A stretch of DNA of 37,990 nucleotides from Streptococcus sp. A12 (lineage in GTDB: Bacteria; Bacillota; Bacilli; Lactobacillales; Streptococcaceae), in NCBI RefSeq assembly GCF_905372335.1, contig NZ_CAJPOU010000016.1:1-37990 (forward strand), written 5' to 3'. The position numbers and the translations under genes were made by a program. This document shows, one piece after another, positions 1 to 7,501 of the stretch. Position 1 is the stretch's first letter. Each line of letters opens with the position of its first letter. The notes under the pieces were generated by a model. The model had not been told where the DNA came from and did not search any database. It worked only from the letters and a program-made list of their open reading frames with translations.

Positions 1-99
1 AAAAGCTGATGAATTCAGCGTAGTAGAGCCCACTCAACCACTGCGTCTTGCTCGACTATCCAAAGACAATTGAGAGGCTAGGACTTTTGTCCCACTCTC
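1..99 (+). repeat. Repeat family A, copy 1 (3' part, cut by window edge)
   Basis: Bases 1-94 are nearly identical to the reverse complement of 23301-23394, with only about three mismatches. This copy ends with GTCCCACTCTC (89-99), the inverted partner of the GAGAGTGGGAC end present in copy 2. The element therefore appears to have inverted termini. It overlaps the 3' end of the neighbouring FAD oxidoreductase gene and supplies that gene's last codons and stop. The left part lies outside the window. Confidence 0.85.
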
Positions 100-1184
100 T
101 TCGTCACATATTGTTCAACTGGATAATCTGCTGAATCTAAGCGTAGGTTGCCTCCTGCCACTAGTTGGGCTAGATGCCAACCAATGAGGGGACCTGTTGT
201 GAGGCCGGACGAACCTAGGCCACTGGCGACATAAATACCAGCTTGATTGGGAAGAGCCCCCCAGAATGGTGAAAAGTCACTGGTGTAGGCCCGTGTACCC
301 ACGCGCTCGCCGACAACTGTCGCTTGAGCTAGTTCTGGATAGTAGGCCAAAGCTTCTGTTTCCATCTGATTGAGCAGAACTTGATCTACCGTCAGGTCAA
401 AGCCCATCTTATTCTCATGAGTGGCTCCCATACTGATCTTGCCCTTTTGGAAGGGAATGATATCCATCTCTCCTTCCGGCATGACCACGGGATAATCATC
501 AGTAACTAAGTCTAGCTGATAATCCCGCAACTGTCCTTTTTGAGGACGGACATCAACTTGGTAACCAAGTGGCTCGAGCATTTGCCCCAGCCAGGCTCCT
601 GTTGCTAGGATGACTTGGTCATAGCTTTCTCCTTCAATCTGATAGCCATCACTTGAGACTGAGAGAGCAACCTCTTCCTTGATCACTCTTGCGCCACTGG
701 CTTTAAGAAGGGTTTCCGTCAGAAGCGCTCCCTCTACATGGGCTCCACCTGATGCATAGAGCAGCTTCTCAAAACCTTGCAGCCCTGGGAATTGCTGGGC
801 CACCTCTTCTTTGGTTAAAATCGCCAAGTCTCCAATCAAGGGAGATTCTTCCCGACGGCTCAGCGCCAACTGATAGAGTTCGTCTAATTTCTCCTCCTTT
901 TTCTTGAGGAGATAGACACCGGTCTGCTGGTAAAAATCTGTTTTAATTCCGTCCTTGGCCAGGTCTTCTACCAATTCTTGGTAAAAATCAGCTCCCAGAC
1001 GAGCGAGGCGATACCAGGCCTTGTTCCGCCGTTTGGAAAACCAAGGGCTAATAATGCCTGCCGCTGCCTTAGTTGCTTGGCCGACTCCATGGTCATAGAC
1101 AGTCACATCCACTTGTGCTTCTTTGGATAAATAATAGGCTGCAGTGGATCCTACGATCCCTGCACCGATAATGGCTACTTTCAT
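78..1184 (-). CDS. FAD-dependent oxidoreductase (DadA / glycine-D-amino-acid oxidase type)
   Basis: Predicted cytosolic flavoprotein of the DAO/DadA superfamily, which oxidises amines or amino acids; the substrate cannot be read from sequence. The N-terminus carries the dinucleotide-binding signature GAGIVGSTAAYYL (about residues 7-19). A C-terminal stretch with GTRAYTSDFSPFWG and GLGSSGLTTGP matches the FAD-contacting end of the family, and the length of about 368 aa is normal. Two adjacent ATGs exist at 1187 and 1184; the second is better spaced from an AAGGGG ribosome site. The gene follows the Nif3-like gene by under 10 nt, so the two are probably cotranscribed with trmK. The last codons (RVGQKS and stop) fall inside repeat family A, so the original C-terminus may have been replaced. 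Family call is secure, substrate unknown. Confidence 0.88.
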   Translation of the reverse strand: MKVAIIGAGIVGSTAAYYLSKEAQVDVTVYDHGVGQATKAAAGIISPWFSKRRNKAWYRLARLGADFYQELVEDLAKDGIKTDFYQQTGVYLLKKKEEKLDELYQLALSRREESPLIGDLAILTKEEVAQQFPGLQGFEKLLYASGGAHVEGALLTETLLKASGARVIKEEVALSVSSDGYQIEGESYDQVILATGAWLGQMLEPLGYQVDVRPQKGQLRDYQLDLVTDDYPVVMPEGEMDIIPFQKGKISMGATHENKMGFDLTVDQVLLNQMETEALAYYPELAQATVVGERVGTRAYTSDFSPFWGALPNQAGIYVASGLGSSGLTTGPLIGWHLAQLVAGGNLRLDSADYPVEQYVTKRVGQKS

Positions 1185-1193
1185 CATGACCCC

Positions 1194-1991
1194 TTAGATA
1201 TGGTAAAAAGGATTGGTGCTGGCTTGACTGCCAATCACTTCAATCTCCCAGGCTTCCTCATCCTTCCACTGGTTAAGCTTTTCTACTAATTTTGACACAA
1301 AAAGAACTTCGATATGGTGTCCTGGATCCAAGGCCAAGAGGCCATCGCTCAGCATGTCCTGAGCCGTGTGGTAGTAGATATCTCCTGTGATATAGACCTC
1401 AGCTCCCTTAGCAAGAGCATCCTTGTAAAAGGACTGGCCACTTCCTCCACAGATAGCAACACACTCAATGACCCATTCCAAATCAGCCTGGTCATAATGA
1501 ACCAAGCGCAAAGCATCTAAGCCAAAGGTTTCTTTGACCTTGCTAGCCAACTGGCCAAAGGTTTGGGCAGACACCTGACCGATCCGGCCGATTCCGATTC
1601 CTTCTCCTGTCATGCTGAGGGGCTCTGTATCTTCAATATCCAAAAGCTGGCAGAACCAATCGTTGAGACCATCTGGGACAATGTCAATATTGGTATGGCT
1701 GACATAGACTGCGATATCATGCTTGATCAGGTCAATATAGATCTGATTTTGAGCCCGATCGGCTACCAAATCCTTGATGGGACGGAAAATGGGCGCGTGC
1801 TTAACGATGATCAAGTCCACCCCATGGGCGATAGCTTCAGCCACCGTCTGCTCGCGGATATCTAGGGCTACCATGACCTTATGGATGTCTTTTTGCAGCG
1901 TGCCGACCTGTAGACCACAGACATCTCCCTCCATAGACAATTCCTGAGGACAGTAGGCTTCATAGCGTTTGATAACTTCACTTGCTAACAT
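1194..1991 (-). CDS. Nif3-like dinuclear metal-centre hexameric protein
   Basis: Member of the Nif3/YqfO/YbgI family (often named GTP cyclohydrolase 1 type 2 homologue). These are hexameric proteins with two metals per subunit and poorly defined function. At 265 aa this is the short form without the inserted PII-like domain of Bacillus YqfO. Metal-ligand regions are visible as VKHAPIF (near residue 63, where many homologues have HHP), YVSHTNID (near 96) and GHHIE near the C-terminus (about 223). Its start overlaps the 3' end of trmK by 14 nt, a pairing common in Firmicutes that implies translational coupling and perhaps a role linked to tRNA modification. The fold is clear; the biochemical role is not. 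Confidence 0.92.
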   Translation of the reverse strand: MLASEVIKRYEAYCPQELSMEGDVCGLQVGTLQKDIHKVMVALDIREQTVAEAIAHGVDLIIVKHAPIFRPIKDLVADRAQNQIYIDLIKHDIAVYVSHTNIDIVPDGLNDWFCQLLDIEDTEPLSMTGEGIGIGRIGQVSAQTFGQLASKVKETFGLDALRLVHYDQADLEWVIECVAICGGSGQSFYKDALAKGAEVYITGDIYYHTAQDMLSDGLLALDPGHHIEVLFVSKLVEKLNQWKDEEAWEIEVIGSQASTNPFYHI

Positions 1992-2667
1992 GTAGAACCT
2001 CCTTGATTTGTGCGATGCGCTCTTCTAACGATGCTCTAGCAGATTGATTCTCAACTGGGACCTGCTCCAAGGCAAAGGCTAATTTCTCTACTTCCTTGGA
2101 CCACTTTTGGACAAAGGCTGGAGCTTGTTCCCGCATCAAATGGGGACCAAAACGCAGTTCCTTAGCTGTCAACTCTTGAGTACTCTGTTCCACCACAAGG
2201 ATCTCATAGAACTTCTCATTTTCTTCCAAGATAGCTTCATCAACAATGCGAAAATCATGGTTTACCAACCAAGCCCGCAGTTCATCTTCTCGATTATTGG
2301 GCTGGAAGACCAAGCGAGAGACACCAGCTAATTTCTCAAAACCTGCCGCTAGGATATCTGCAATCAAGCGTCCTCCCATGCCTGCAATAGTAATACAGGA
2401 AATGCCATCTGTTGGTTCAAATGCAGCCAAACCATTGGCCAGACGGACCTCAATCTTGCTCTCTAAGCCATTATCGGCGACATTTTGGAGGGCAGACTGA
2501 TAAGGCCCATCAACCACTTCACCAGCGATAGCGGCCTCAATCTTACCTTCTTGTAAGAGGGCGATTGGCAGATAAGCATGGTCACTCCCTACATCCAACA
2601 GACGCGCTCTAGCTGGGACGAAGCTAGCCACCAAGTCCAAGCGATTTGATAATTTTGTAAATTCCAT
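1978..2667 (-). CDS. trmK: tRNA (adenine(22)-N1)-methyltransferase TrmK
   Basis: SAM-dependent Rossmann methyltransferase that places m1A at position 22 of tRNA. The SAM-binding motif LLDVGSDHAYLPI is near residues 22-34, followed by GEVVDGPYQSA and the catalytic-region stretch ITIAGMGGRLI, which are hallmarks of the TrmK/YqfN family. About 229 aa, with a C-terminal coiled extension. I chose ATG at 2667 because AGAAAG lies 6 nt upstream; a TTG two codons earlier (2673) is also open. An extended -10 box (TGGTATACT) lies at 2700-2708. First gene of the trmK/Nif3/oxidoreductase cluster. Confidence 0.93.
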   Translation of the reverse strand: MEFTKLSNRLDLVASFVPARARLLDVGSDHAYLPIALLQEGKIEAAIAGEVVDGPYQSALQNVADNGLESKIEVRLANGLAAFEPTDGISCITIAGMGGRLIADILAAGFEKLAGVSRLVFQPNNREDELRAWLVNHDFRIVDEAILEENEKFYEILVVEQSTQELTAKELRFGPHLMREQAPAFVQKWSKEVEKLAFALEQVPVENQSARASLEERIAQIKEVLHVSK

Positions 2668-2699
2668 GTGCAACTTTCTAAACTTTTATTCCATCCTTT

Positions 2700-2708
2700 A
2701 GTATACCA
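2700..2708 (-). promoter_or_regulatory. Extended -10 promoter for trmK cluster
   Basis: On the minus strand this reads TGGTATACT, an extended -10 box 32 nt upstream of the trmK ATG. No good -35 hexamer is visible, which is tolerated with the TGN extension. It lies directly downstream of the minus-strand hairpin at 2722-2743, so the cluster probably begins a new transcript here. Confidence 0.6.
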
Positions 2709-2721
2709 TGTTTGCACCATT

Positions 2722-2743
2722 AAAAAAAGGCGCAACGGCGCCT
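2722..2743 (-). terminator. Rho-independent terminator upstream of trmK
   Basis: Minus strand: AGGCGC stem, four-base loop, GCGCCT stem, then seven U. The perfect 6-bp GC-rich stem plus U tract is a classic intrinsic terminator. It would stop minus-strand transcripts coming through the 2819-3128 repeat from the glutathione transferase gene. Confidence 0.8.
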
Positions 2744-2796
2744 ATTCAAATTGCTTCTAAATTGTTTAGCTAGATATATATTTTGAGAAATCTCTT

Positions 2797-2816
2797 ATTT
2801 TTGGAGCTCCAAAAAT
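2797..2816. other. Perfect 20-bp palindrome
   Basis: ATTTTTGGAGCTCCAAAAAT is a perfect palindrome with no loop, lying 2 bp outside the left end of the MITE-like element at 2819. It could be a cruciform or protein-binding site, or a weak bidirectional hairpin. No function can be assigned. Confidence 0.5.
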
Positions 2817-2818
2817 AC

Positions 2819-3128
2819 GTATTGAGTTTTCTGCAGTGAGAAAAGTGCATGAAACTTTTTGTTTCATGCACTCAGGAGTTTTAAAAGTAAAACAGTTCGG
2901 GGAACTGTTTTAGCCTGAGCCTAAAAATTGAAAAGCGAAGGGGTTCAAAACGAATTGAACACGGGCTGTGGCTCGTGTCAAAAAGATAAGTTTTCCTAGA
3001 ATCCAAAATTTCTTCGTCAAACTTCCTATTTTGACTTTATCCGCAGACGACCTTTGTATCTTGATTTAGTCATGGAACTTCTATGAAGTTCGCTGACGTC
3101 CGAACTCACCTAAAGAAAATCTCAATAC
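2819..3128. repeat. MITE-like repeat family B, long copy (about 310 bp)
   Basis: The ends are imperfect terminal inverted repeats: GTATTGAGTTTTCTGCAGTGAG at the left (2819-2840) against CTCACCTAAAGAAAATCTCAATAC at the right, matching apart from one indel and the core. Internally there are several hairpins: AGTGCATGAAAC/GTTTCATGCACT (about 2844-2872), AAAACAGTTC/GAACTGTTTT (about 2889-2912), ACACG/CGTGT (about 2958-2977) and GAACTTC/GAAGTTC (about 3075-3091). No coding capacity. The right-hand 50 bp and the first hairpin recur in opposite orientation at 15711-15848. Confidence 0.75.
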
Positions 3129-3152
3129 AATTGAGTTATCTATGCTTAGACT

Positions 3153-3941
3153 TTAGTCAATTTCCTTATAGTCCACTTCCAAGCCTCGTTGCACAGCTGG
3201 GCGATTGGCGATTTTCTCTGTCCAGGCTTGCAAATGCTTGTATTCCTTCACATCTAGGAAAATTCCGGCACGGTCCCAGACCTTGTCTTGGGCTAGACGG
3301 CCATACCAAGACCAGATGGCGATATCTGCAATGGTATAGTCATCTCCTGCAATATAAGGTTTAGTCGCCAATTCCTTATCCAGTAAGTCTAATTGGCGTT
3401 TAGCTTCCATAGCAAAACGGTTGATGGCATACTCGATTCTTTCAGGTGCATAGTGGAAGAAATGGCCAAAGCCTCCACCTAAAAATGGCGCAGCCCCTGT
3501 CTGCCAGAAGAGCCAGTTGAGCACTTCTGTCCGTTTAGCTGGATCAGTCGGGATCAATTTGCCAAATTTCTCAGCTAGATACAAGAGAATATTGGCTGAT
3601 TCAAAGACCCGAATGTCTTGGTCGCCTGATTGATCCAACATGGCTGGAATTTTTGAGTTGGGATTGATGGCTACAAAGTCACTGCCAAATTGATCTCCCT
3701 CACCAATCTTGATGCGATAAGCGTCGTAGCCTGCATCCACTCCCAGCTCTTTCAATTCCTCCAGCATAATGGTTACCTTAATCCCATTTGGAGTTGGAAG
3801 GGTATAGAGTTGGAAAGGCTGATCCCCTTTTGGAAGAGTTTGTTCAAAGCGGGCACCTGCTGTTGGTTGGTTCAAGCCACCCCAGGCTCCTCCCATCTGG
3901 TTCGGTGCTTCCCATACTTCTGGTAATTGATAATCTGACAT
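3153..3941 (-). CDS. Glutathione S-transferase family protein (YghU-like)
   Basis: Cytosolic thioredoxin-fold GST. The thiol-binding N-domain begins at about residue 44 with QLYTLPTPNGIKVTIMLEEL, continues with INPNSKIPAMLD and the substrate-facing ESANILLYLAEKFG, and is followed by the all-helical C-domain (YIAGDDYTIADIAIW). The N-terminal extension of about 40 residues and the overall 262 aa match the YghU/nu-class, which acts as a glutathione disulfide reductase in E. coli. AAGGAG lies 8 nt before the ATG. It is divergent from add across 138 bp. The physiological thiol substrate in this organism is inferred. Confidence 0.9.
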   Translation of the reverse strand: MSDYQLPEVWEAPNQMGGAWGGLNQPTAGARFEQTLPKGDQPFQLYTLPTPNGIKVTIMLEELKELGVDAGYDAYRIKIGEGDQFGSDFVAINPNSKIPAMLDQSGDQDIRVFESANILLYLAEKFGKLIPTDPAKRTEVLNWLFWQTGAAPFLGGGFGHFFHYAPERIEYAINRFAMEAKRQLDLLDKELATKPYIAGDDYTIADIAIWSWYGRLAQDKVWDRAGIFLDVKEYKHLQAWTEKIANRPAVQRGLEVDYKEID

Positions 3942-4021
3942 CTCTTTTCTCCTTTGTCTATGTTACTACTAGCATATCAAATCCTGCCTCTAGTTTCAAA
4001 AATCTGCTACACTAGCTTTAC

Positions 4022-4049
4022 TTGACTTTTCTTGGCAAAATGATAGTAT
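4022..4049 (+). promoter_or_regulatory. Promoter of add
   Basis: TTGACT (4022-4027), 16-bp spacer, TAGTAT (4044-4049) preceded by TGA, giving an extended -10. The ribosome site GAAGGAG is at 4066-4072, 7 nt before the add ATG. Confidence 0.7.
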
Positions 4050-4079
4050 AGAAAAAATACATTTTGAAGGAGAAAAAAC

Positions 4080-5099
4080 ATGTCCACGATCGACTTTCAT
4101 AGTTTGGCAAAGACAGAACTACACTGCCACTTAGACGGTTCCTTGTCTCTTCCGACCATTCGCCAATTGGCAGCCATGGCCAATATTGACCTTCCTGCTA
4201 GTGATGAAGAGCTCAAGCACCATGTCACTGCACCTGCCCACTGTGAGAATCTTTTGGACTATTTGGAGGCCTTTGACTACATTCGCCCTCTTCTTCAGAC
4301 CAAGGAAGCCTTGACCCTTGCTGCTTATGATGTGGCCAAGCAAGCTGCTTTGGAAAATGTCGTCTACATTGAGGTGCGCTTTGCCCCAGAATTGTCCATG
4401 GACCAAGGGCTCACTGTCCCAGAAACTATCGATGCTGTCTGTGAAGGACTACGCCAAGCCCAGGATGAATTTGACATTGTCTCGAAAGCCCTGGTTTGTG
4501 GTATGCGCCAGTCTGATCAAGAACTCACTTCTCACATCCTGGCAGAAGCTAACCAGGTTAGAAATCAGGATTTTGTTGGTTTTGACTTCGCTGGGGATGA
4601 GCACCACTATCCACCACAAGCTATTGATGCCCTCATCCAACAGGTCAAAAGTTACAACCGTCCCATGACCCTGCATGCTGGCGAGTGCCACTGTCCAGCC
4701 AACGTCGCTCAATCCATGGCCTATGGCATCAAACGAAATGGTCACGTGACCTTGCTAGCGGATGAACCAAAGCTTCTAAAAGAGTTTGTGAAAAATGGGG
4801 TCACCGGTGAGCTCTGTTTAACTAGTAACCTTCAAACCAAGGCAGCTGCCACTGTGGCGGACTTCCCTTACCTCAAAATGAAGGAAGCTCAGGCCCATAT
4901 CAGTATCAACACCGATAACCGGACCGTCTCTGATACGGATTTGACCAAGGAATATACCCTCTACCATCGCCACTTCCATACGACGCCAGTCGACTTTTAC
5001 CAGCACAATGTCGATGCTATCCAAGCTTCCTTTGCTAGTGATGAGGAAAAGCAAGAACTCCTCACCAAACTAGAAAAAGCTTACGCTGACTATTTATAA
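4080..5099 (+). CDS. add: Adenosine deaminase
   Basis: Deaminates adenosine to inosine in purine salvage; cytosolic zinc TIM-barrel hydrolase. Zinc and catalytic motifs appear in the expected order: TELHCHLDGSL (His15 and His17), TLHAGE (His199, Glu202), RNGHVTLL (His222) and SINTDNR (Asp279). Length of 339 aa is normal for bacterial Add. It has its own promoter and a strong ribosome site, and ends at a terminator shared with the convergent dnaD gene, so it is monocistronic. With apt further right, it fits purine salvage. Confidence 0.96.
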   Translation: MSTIDFHSLAKTELHCHLDGSLSLPTIRQLAAMANIDLPASDEELKHHVTAPAHCENLLDYLEAFDYIRPLLQTKEALTLAAYDVAKQAALENVVYIEVRFAPELSMDQGLTVPETIDAVCEGLRQAQDEFDIVSKALVCGMRQSDQELTSHILAEANQVRNQDFVGFDFAGDEHHYPPQAIDALIQQVKSYNRPMTLHAGECHCPANVAQSMAYGIKRNGHVTLLADEPKLLKEFVKNGVTGELCLTSNLQTKAAATVADFPYLKMKEAQAHISINTDNRTVSDTDLTKEYTLYHRHFHTTPVDFYQHNVDAIQASFASDEEKQELLTKLEKAYADYL

Positions 5100-5102
5100 A
5101 CG

Positions 5103-5138
5103 AAAAAAACTAGCACTCAAATAAGTGCTAGTTTTTTT
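5103..5138. terminator. Bidirectional terminator between add and dnaD
   Basis: Perfect stem ACTAGCACT/AGTGCTAGT with a 6-nt loop, flanked by an A run on the left and a T run on the right, so it works in both directions. The dnaD stop codon (5137-5139) overlaps the U tract. Confidence 0.92.
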
Positions 5139-5823
5139 AATCTTTCCACAAATCCATCGCCTGTAAGAAATCATCTGAAACTGTGACATTTTCAGGCTGA
5201 AGGGCTTCCCGTTCTTGTTGTTTGATTTTTAATTGTGTCAAACTGGTAATCCCCTCCCGTCGCCAATTGCGCAGGATGGCCTGGATGTATTTCCAGTGAG
5301 GCTTGCCATTAAAGACAGCTTCTCTCAAGGCAGCCTTTACAATATCAGGGTCTGTTTGATCCTGCTTGACTGTCTGCGTCAAATCTTCGATTTCAAATGG
5401 CGTCAATAAACGTCCCAACTCCTGCTCAAAGGTTTTGACCAAATCAGCCAGTTCATTCTCTGCTTGCTTGTCTTGCCCGCGCTGTGCTACTTCTGTCTTG
5501 CTTTGAAGCAAGTCATCCAAGCGCTCGAGGGCAACAGTCGCATCAAAAAGAACTTCAATCTCGCCATCTAACTCAATGGTCCGATATTGGAGCAACCCTT
5601 GGTTGGTCAGGCGAGACATGGACTGGTTGACTTCTGTGACCGATTTACCGATTGCATCTGCAATTTGATTAGGTGTGAGGCTGGATTGGTTGGTCGTGTT
5701 TTGCAAATAAAAGAACTGCCAAACCAGAAAATCCTCTGCGTCTTTAAATAAATGCTGATAATGGAAAAGTAAGGCACTTGGTAAAACCAAATTGCCCGAC
5801 TTAAATGCTTGTGAATATGTCAT
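5137..5823 (-). CDS. dnaD: DnaD-family replication initiation protein
   Basis: Primosomal protein that helps DnaB/DnaI load helicase at the origin and at stalled forks. The N-terminal winged helix (residues about 1-95, including SSLTPNQIADAIGKSVTEV) is followed by a DnaD C-terminal domain (about 125-200), with the family stretch AIFNGK/WKYIQAILRNWRREGI visible as VFNGKPHWKYIQAILRNW. 228 aa. It starts 9 nt after the metA stop, so the two form one minus-strand transcript; AAGGGG precedes the ATG. Its coupling to a methionine gene is positional only. Confidence 0.92.
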   Translation of the reverse strand: MTYSQAFKSGNLVLPSALLFHYQHLFKDAEDFLVWQFFYLQNTTNQSSLTPNQIADAIGKSVTEVNQSMSRLTNQGLLQYRTIELDGEIEVLFDATVALERLDDLLQSKTEVAQRGQDKQAENELADLVKTFEQELGRLLTPFEIEDLTQTVKQDQTDPDIVKAALREAVFNGKPHWKYIQAILRNWRREGITSLTQLKIKQQEREALQPENVTVSDDFLQAMDLWKD

Positions 5824-5832
5824 ACTACCCCT

Positions 5833-6777
5833 TTATAGGTAACCATAAAATGAAATATCTTTTTCTAACTCCTCCAAACGATAAGGAGTTTCTTGGTAAA
5901 CTGCATAATTGATCCAATTACTAAAGAAGTTGGCTGCCGCTAAGTTCCACCGCATCCGTGGGTCACGACTACTGTCATCCTGATCGTAATAATTCTTTGG
6001 AAGATCTGGATTCAAGCCTGCTTTGACATCTCTCTGGTATTCCTTGGCCAAGGTATCACGGTCATATTCCAAATGGCCAAAACTATAGACCTCTCGAAGG
6101 TCTGGACTGGCCAGGATGGATAATCCTACTTCACCCCCCTGAGCCAGGACTTGCAAGTTGCTCTTGTCTAGCACTTCCTTGAGGGGGACATCTGTATAAC
6201 GTGAGTGAGGGGCCAAAAAAGCATCGTCAAAGCCACGCATCAAGCGACTCTGCGGATTCATAACTGTTTGCTCATAGATCCCAGATAGCTTGTCGCAGAG
6301 GGCTACTTTTTCAATCCCATAGCGGTAATAGAGACCAGCTTGGGCTCCCCAACAAAGATGCAAGGTTGAAAAAACATGGCGTTTCGACCAAGCAAAAACC
6401 TTTGTTAGCTCCTCCCAGTAATCCACTTCCTCAAAGGCTAATTTCTCTACGGGAGCTCCCGTAATAATCAAGCCATCATAATAGTTCTCTTTAATATCCT
6501 CGAAGGATTTGTAGAAGACTTCCATATGTTCTGCCGCTGTCGTCTTAGACTCATGGCTGGTCATATAGAGGAAATCCACATTGATCTGCAAGGGAGTATT
6601 GGCCAGGAGGCGTAAGAGTTGAGTCTCAGTGGCTACCTTAGTCGGCATGAGATTCAAAATCAGAACATTCATCGGACGAATATCTTGGTGAGTTGCCCGA
6701 ATATCATCCATGACAAAAATATTTTCTGAGCGAAGAATATCAACTGCTGGTAATTTCTTATCTAAGGTAATTGGCAT
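5833..6777 (-). CDS. metA: Homoserine O-acetyltransferase MetA
   Basis: First committed step of methionine synthesis: acylates homoserine. The catalytic triad is in place: Cys142 in LHLCWGAQA, with His235 and Glu237 in FGHLEYDR. Residue 111 is Glu (GAPVEKL). In this family Glu111, as in Bacillus cereus, goes with acetyl-CoA use, while Gly111, as in E. coli, goes with succinyl-CoA. I therefore infer acetyltransferase activity despite the common 'succinyltransferase' label. 314 aa, full length. It is driven by a consensus promoter with two MET-box-like palindromes just upstream and is followed closely by dnaD. Confidence 0.96.
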   Translation of the reverse strand: MPITLDKKLPAVDILRSENIFVMDDIRATHQDIRPMNVLILNLMPTKVATETQLLRLLANTPLQINVDFLYMTSHESKTTAAEHMEVFYKSFEDIKENYYDGLIITGAPVEKLAFEEVDYWEELTKVFAWSKRHVFSTLHLCWGAQAGLYYRYGIEKVALCDKLSGIYEQTVMNPQSRLMRGFDDAFLAPHSRYTDVPLKEVLDKSNLQVLAQGGEVGLSILASPDLREVYSFGHLEYDRDTLAKEYQRDVKAGLNPDLPKNYYDQDDSSRDPRMRWNLAAANFFSNWINYAVYQETPYRLEELEKDISFYGYL

Positions 6778-6810
6778 AAAAAGCTCCCATCTTATAAGTT
6801 GTTACCTCTT

Positions 6811-6839
6811 ATTATAAGACAGGAGCATATAGTTTTCAA
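6811..6839 (-). promoter_or_regulatory. metA promoter
   Basis: Minus strand TTGAAA (6834-6839), exactly 17-bp spacer, TATAAT (6811-6816). The transcription start is expected near 6804, and GGGAG precedes the metA ATG. This is one of the two best promoters in the window. Confidence 0.88.
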
Positions 6840-6844
6840 TTATG
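6828..6844. promoter_or_regulatory. MET-box-like site 1 (overlaps metA -35)
   Basis: TATAGTTTTCAATTATG matches the left half of the streptococcal MET-box consensus (roughly TATAGTTTnAAACTATA, bound by the LysR-type regulator MtaR/MetR) and degenerates on the right. It overlaps the metA -35 hexamer. Weaker of the two sites; the assignment rests on recalled consensus. Confidence 0.5.
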
Positions 6845-6861
6845 GTTTTTCTCTATCTAGA

Positions 6862-6878
6862 TATAGCTCTAAACTATA
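6862..6878. promoter_or_regulatory. MET-box-like site 2 (about -66 of metA)
   Basis: TATAGCTCTAAACTATA keeps both outer arms (TATAG and CTATA) of the streptococcal MET-box consensus. Its centre is about 66 bp upstream of the inferred metA start, the usual position of the primary site of a LysR-type activator. It sits immediately after the apt stop codon. Confidence 0.68.
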
Positions 6879-7391
6879 TTAGTAATGCATCAAGACCTTG
6901 TAATCGTAGTCACCGATAGCTTCGCGGCCTTTGAGATCATCGAGCTCAATCAAGAAGGCACAACCTGCAACCACTCCACCAAGTTTTTCGATCATTTCGA
7001 TGGTTGCTTTAACCGTACCACCTGTTGCCAAGAGGTCATCGACGATGAGAACGCGTTGACCTGGTTTGATAGCATCGGCGTGCATGGTCAAGGTATCCAC
7101 ACCGTATTCTTTTTCGTAGTCCGCTGAGATGACTTCACGTGGCAATTTGCCAGGTTTCCGAACAGGCGCAAAACCAATACCGAGCTCGAAAGCGACCGGA
7201 CATCCAACGATGAATCCACGCGCTTCAGGGCCGACAATCATGTCGATTTTCTTATCGGTTGCGTATTGAACGATTTCACGAATCGCATAACTATAAGCAT
7301 TGCCATCTGCCATTAAAGGGCTGATATCACGGAAGGTAATTCCTTCTTGTGGATAGTTCTCAATGCTTGCAATGTAATCTTTTAAATTCAT
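6879..7391 (-). CDS. apt: Adenine phosphoribosyltransferase
   Basis: Converts adenine and PRPP to AMP in purine salvage; cytosolic type I phosphoribosyltransferase. The PRPP-binding motif VLIVDDLLATGGT is at residues 114-126, with the flexible-loop region RKPGKLP and the hood start GITFRDISPL. 170 aa, exact family size. It follows recJ with a 110-bp gap and its own extended -10, and precedes metA. No oddities. Confidence 0.97.
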   Translation of the reverse strand: MNLKDYIASIENYPQEGITFRDISPLMADGNAYSYAIREIVQYATDKKIDMIVGPEARGFIVGCPVAFELGIGFAPVRKPGKLPREVISADYEKEYGVDTLTMHADAIKPGQRVLIVDDLLATGGTVKATIEMIEKLGGVVAGCAFLIELDDLKGREAIGDYDYKVLMHY

Positions 7392-7425
7392 TTCTAACTT
7401 CTTTCAAAATTTATGTTTACATTTC

Positions 7426-7434
7426 ATTATACCA
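7426..7434 (-). promoter_or_regulatory. Extended -10 promoter of apt
   Basis: Minus strand TGGTATAAT, 35 nt upstream of the apt ATG, with no convincing -35. Same TGG-TATAAT style as the rexB promoter. Confidence 0.65.
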
Positions 7435-7501
7435 TGAAAATTTATGAGATGCACTTGAAAGTCTTAAAAAAGCATACTTTAGTGTAATTGTTGACAAAAC
7501 C

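Noticed and set aside
6778..6878. T-box or SAM riboswitch in front of metA
   Set aside because: The expected leader is only about 27 nt, too short for either; no specifier loop or S-box features are visible.
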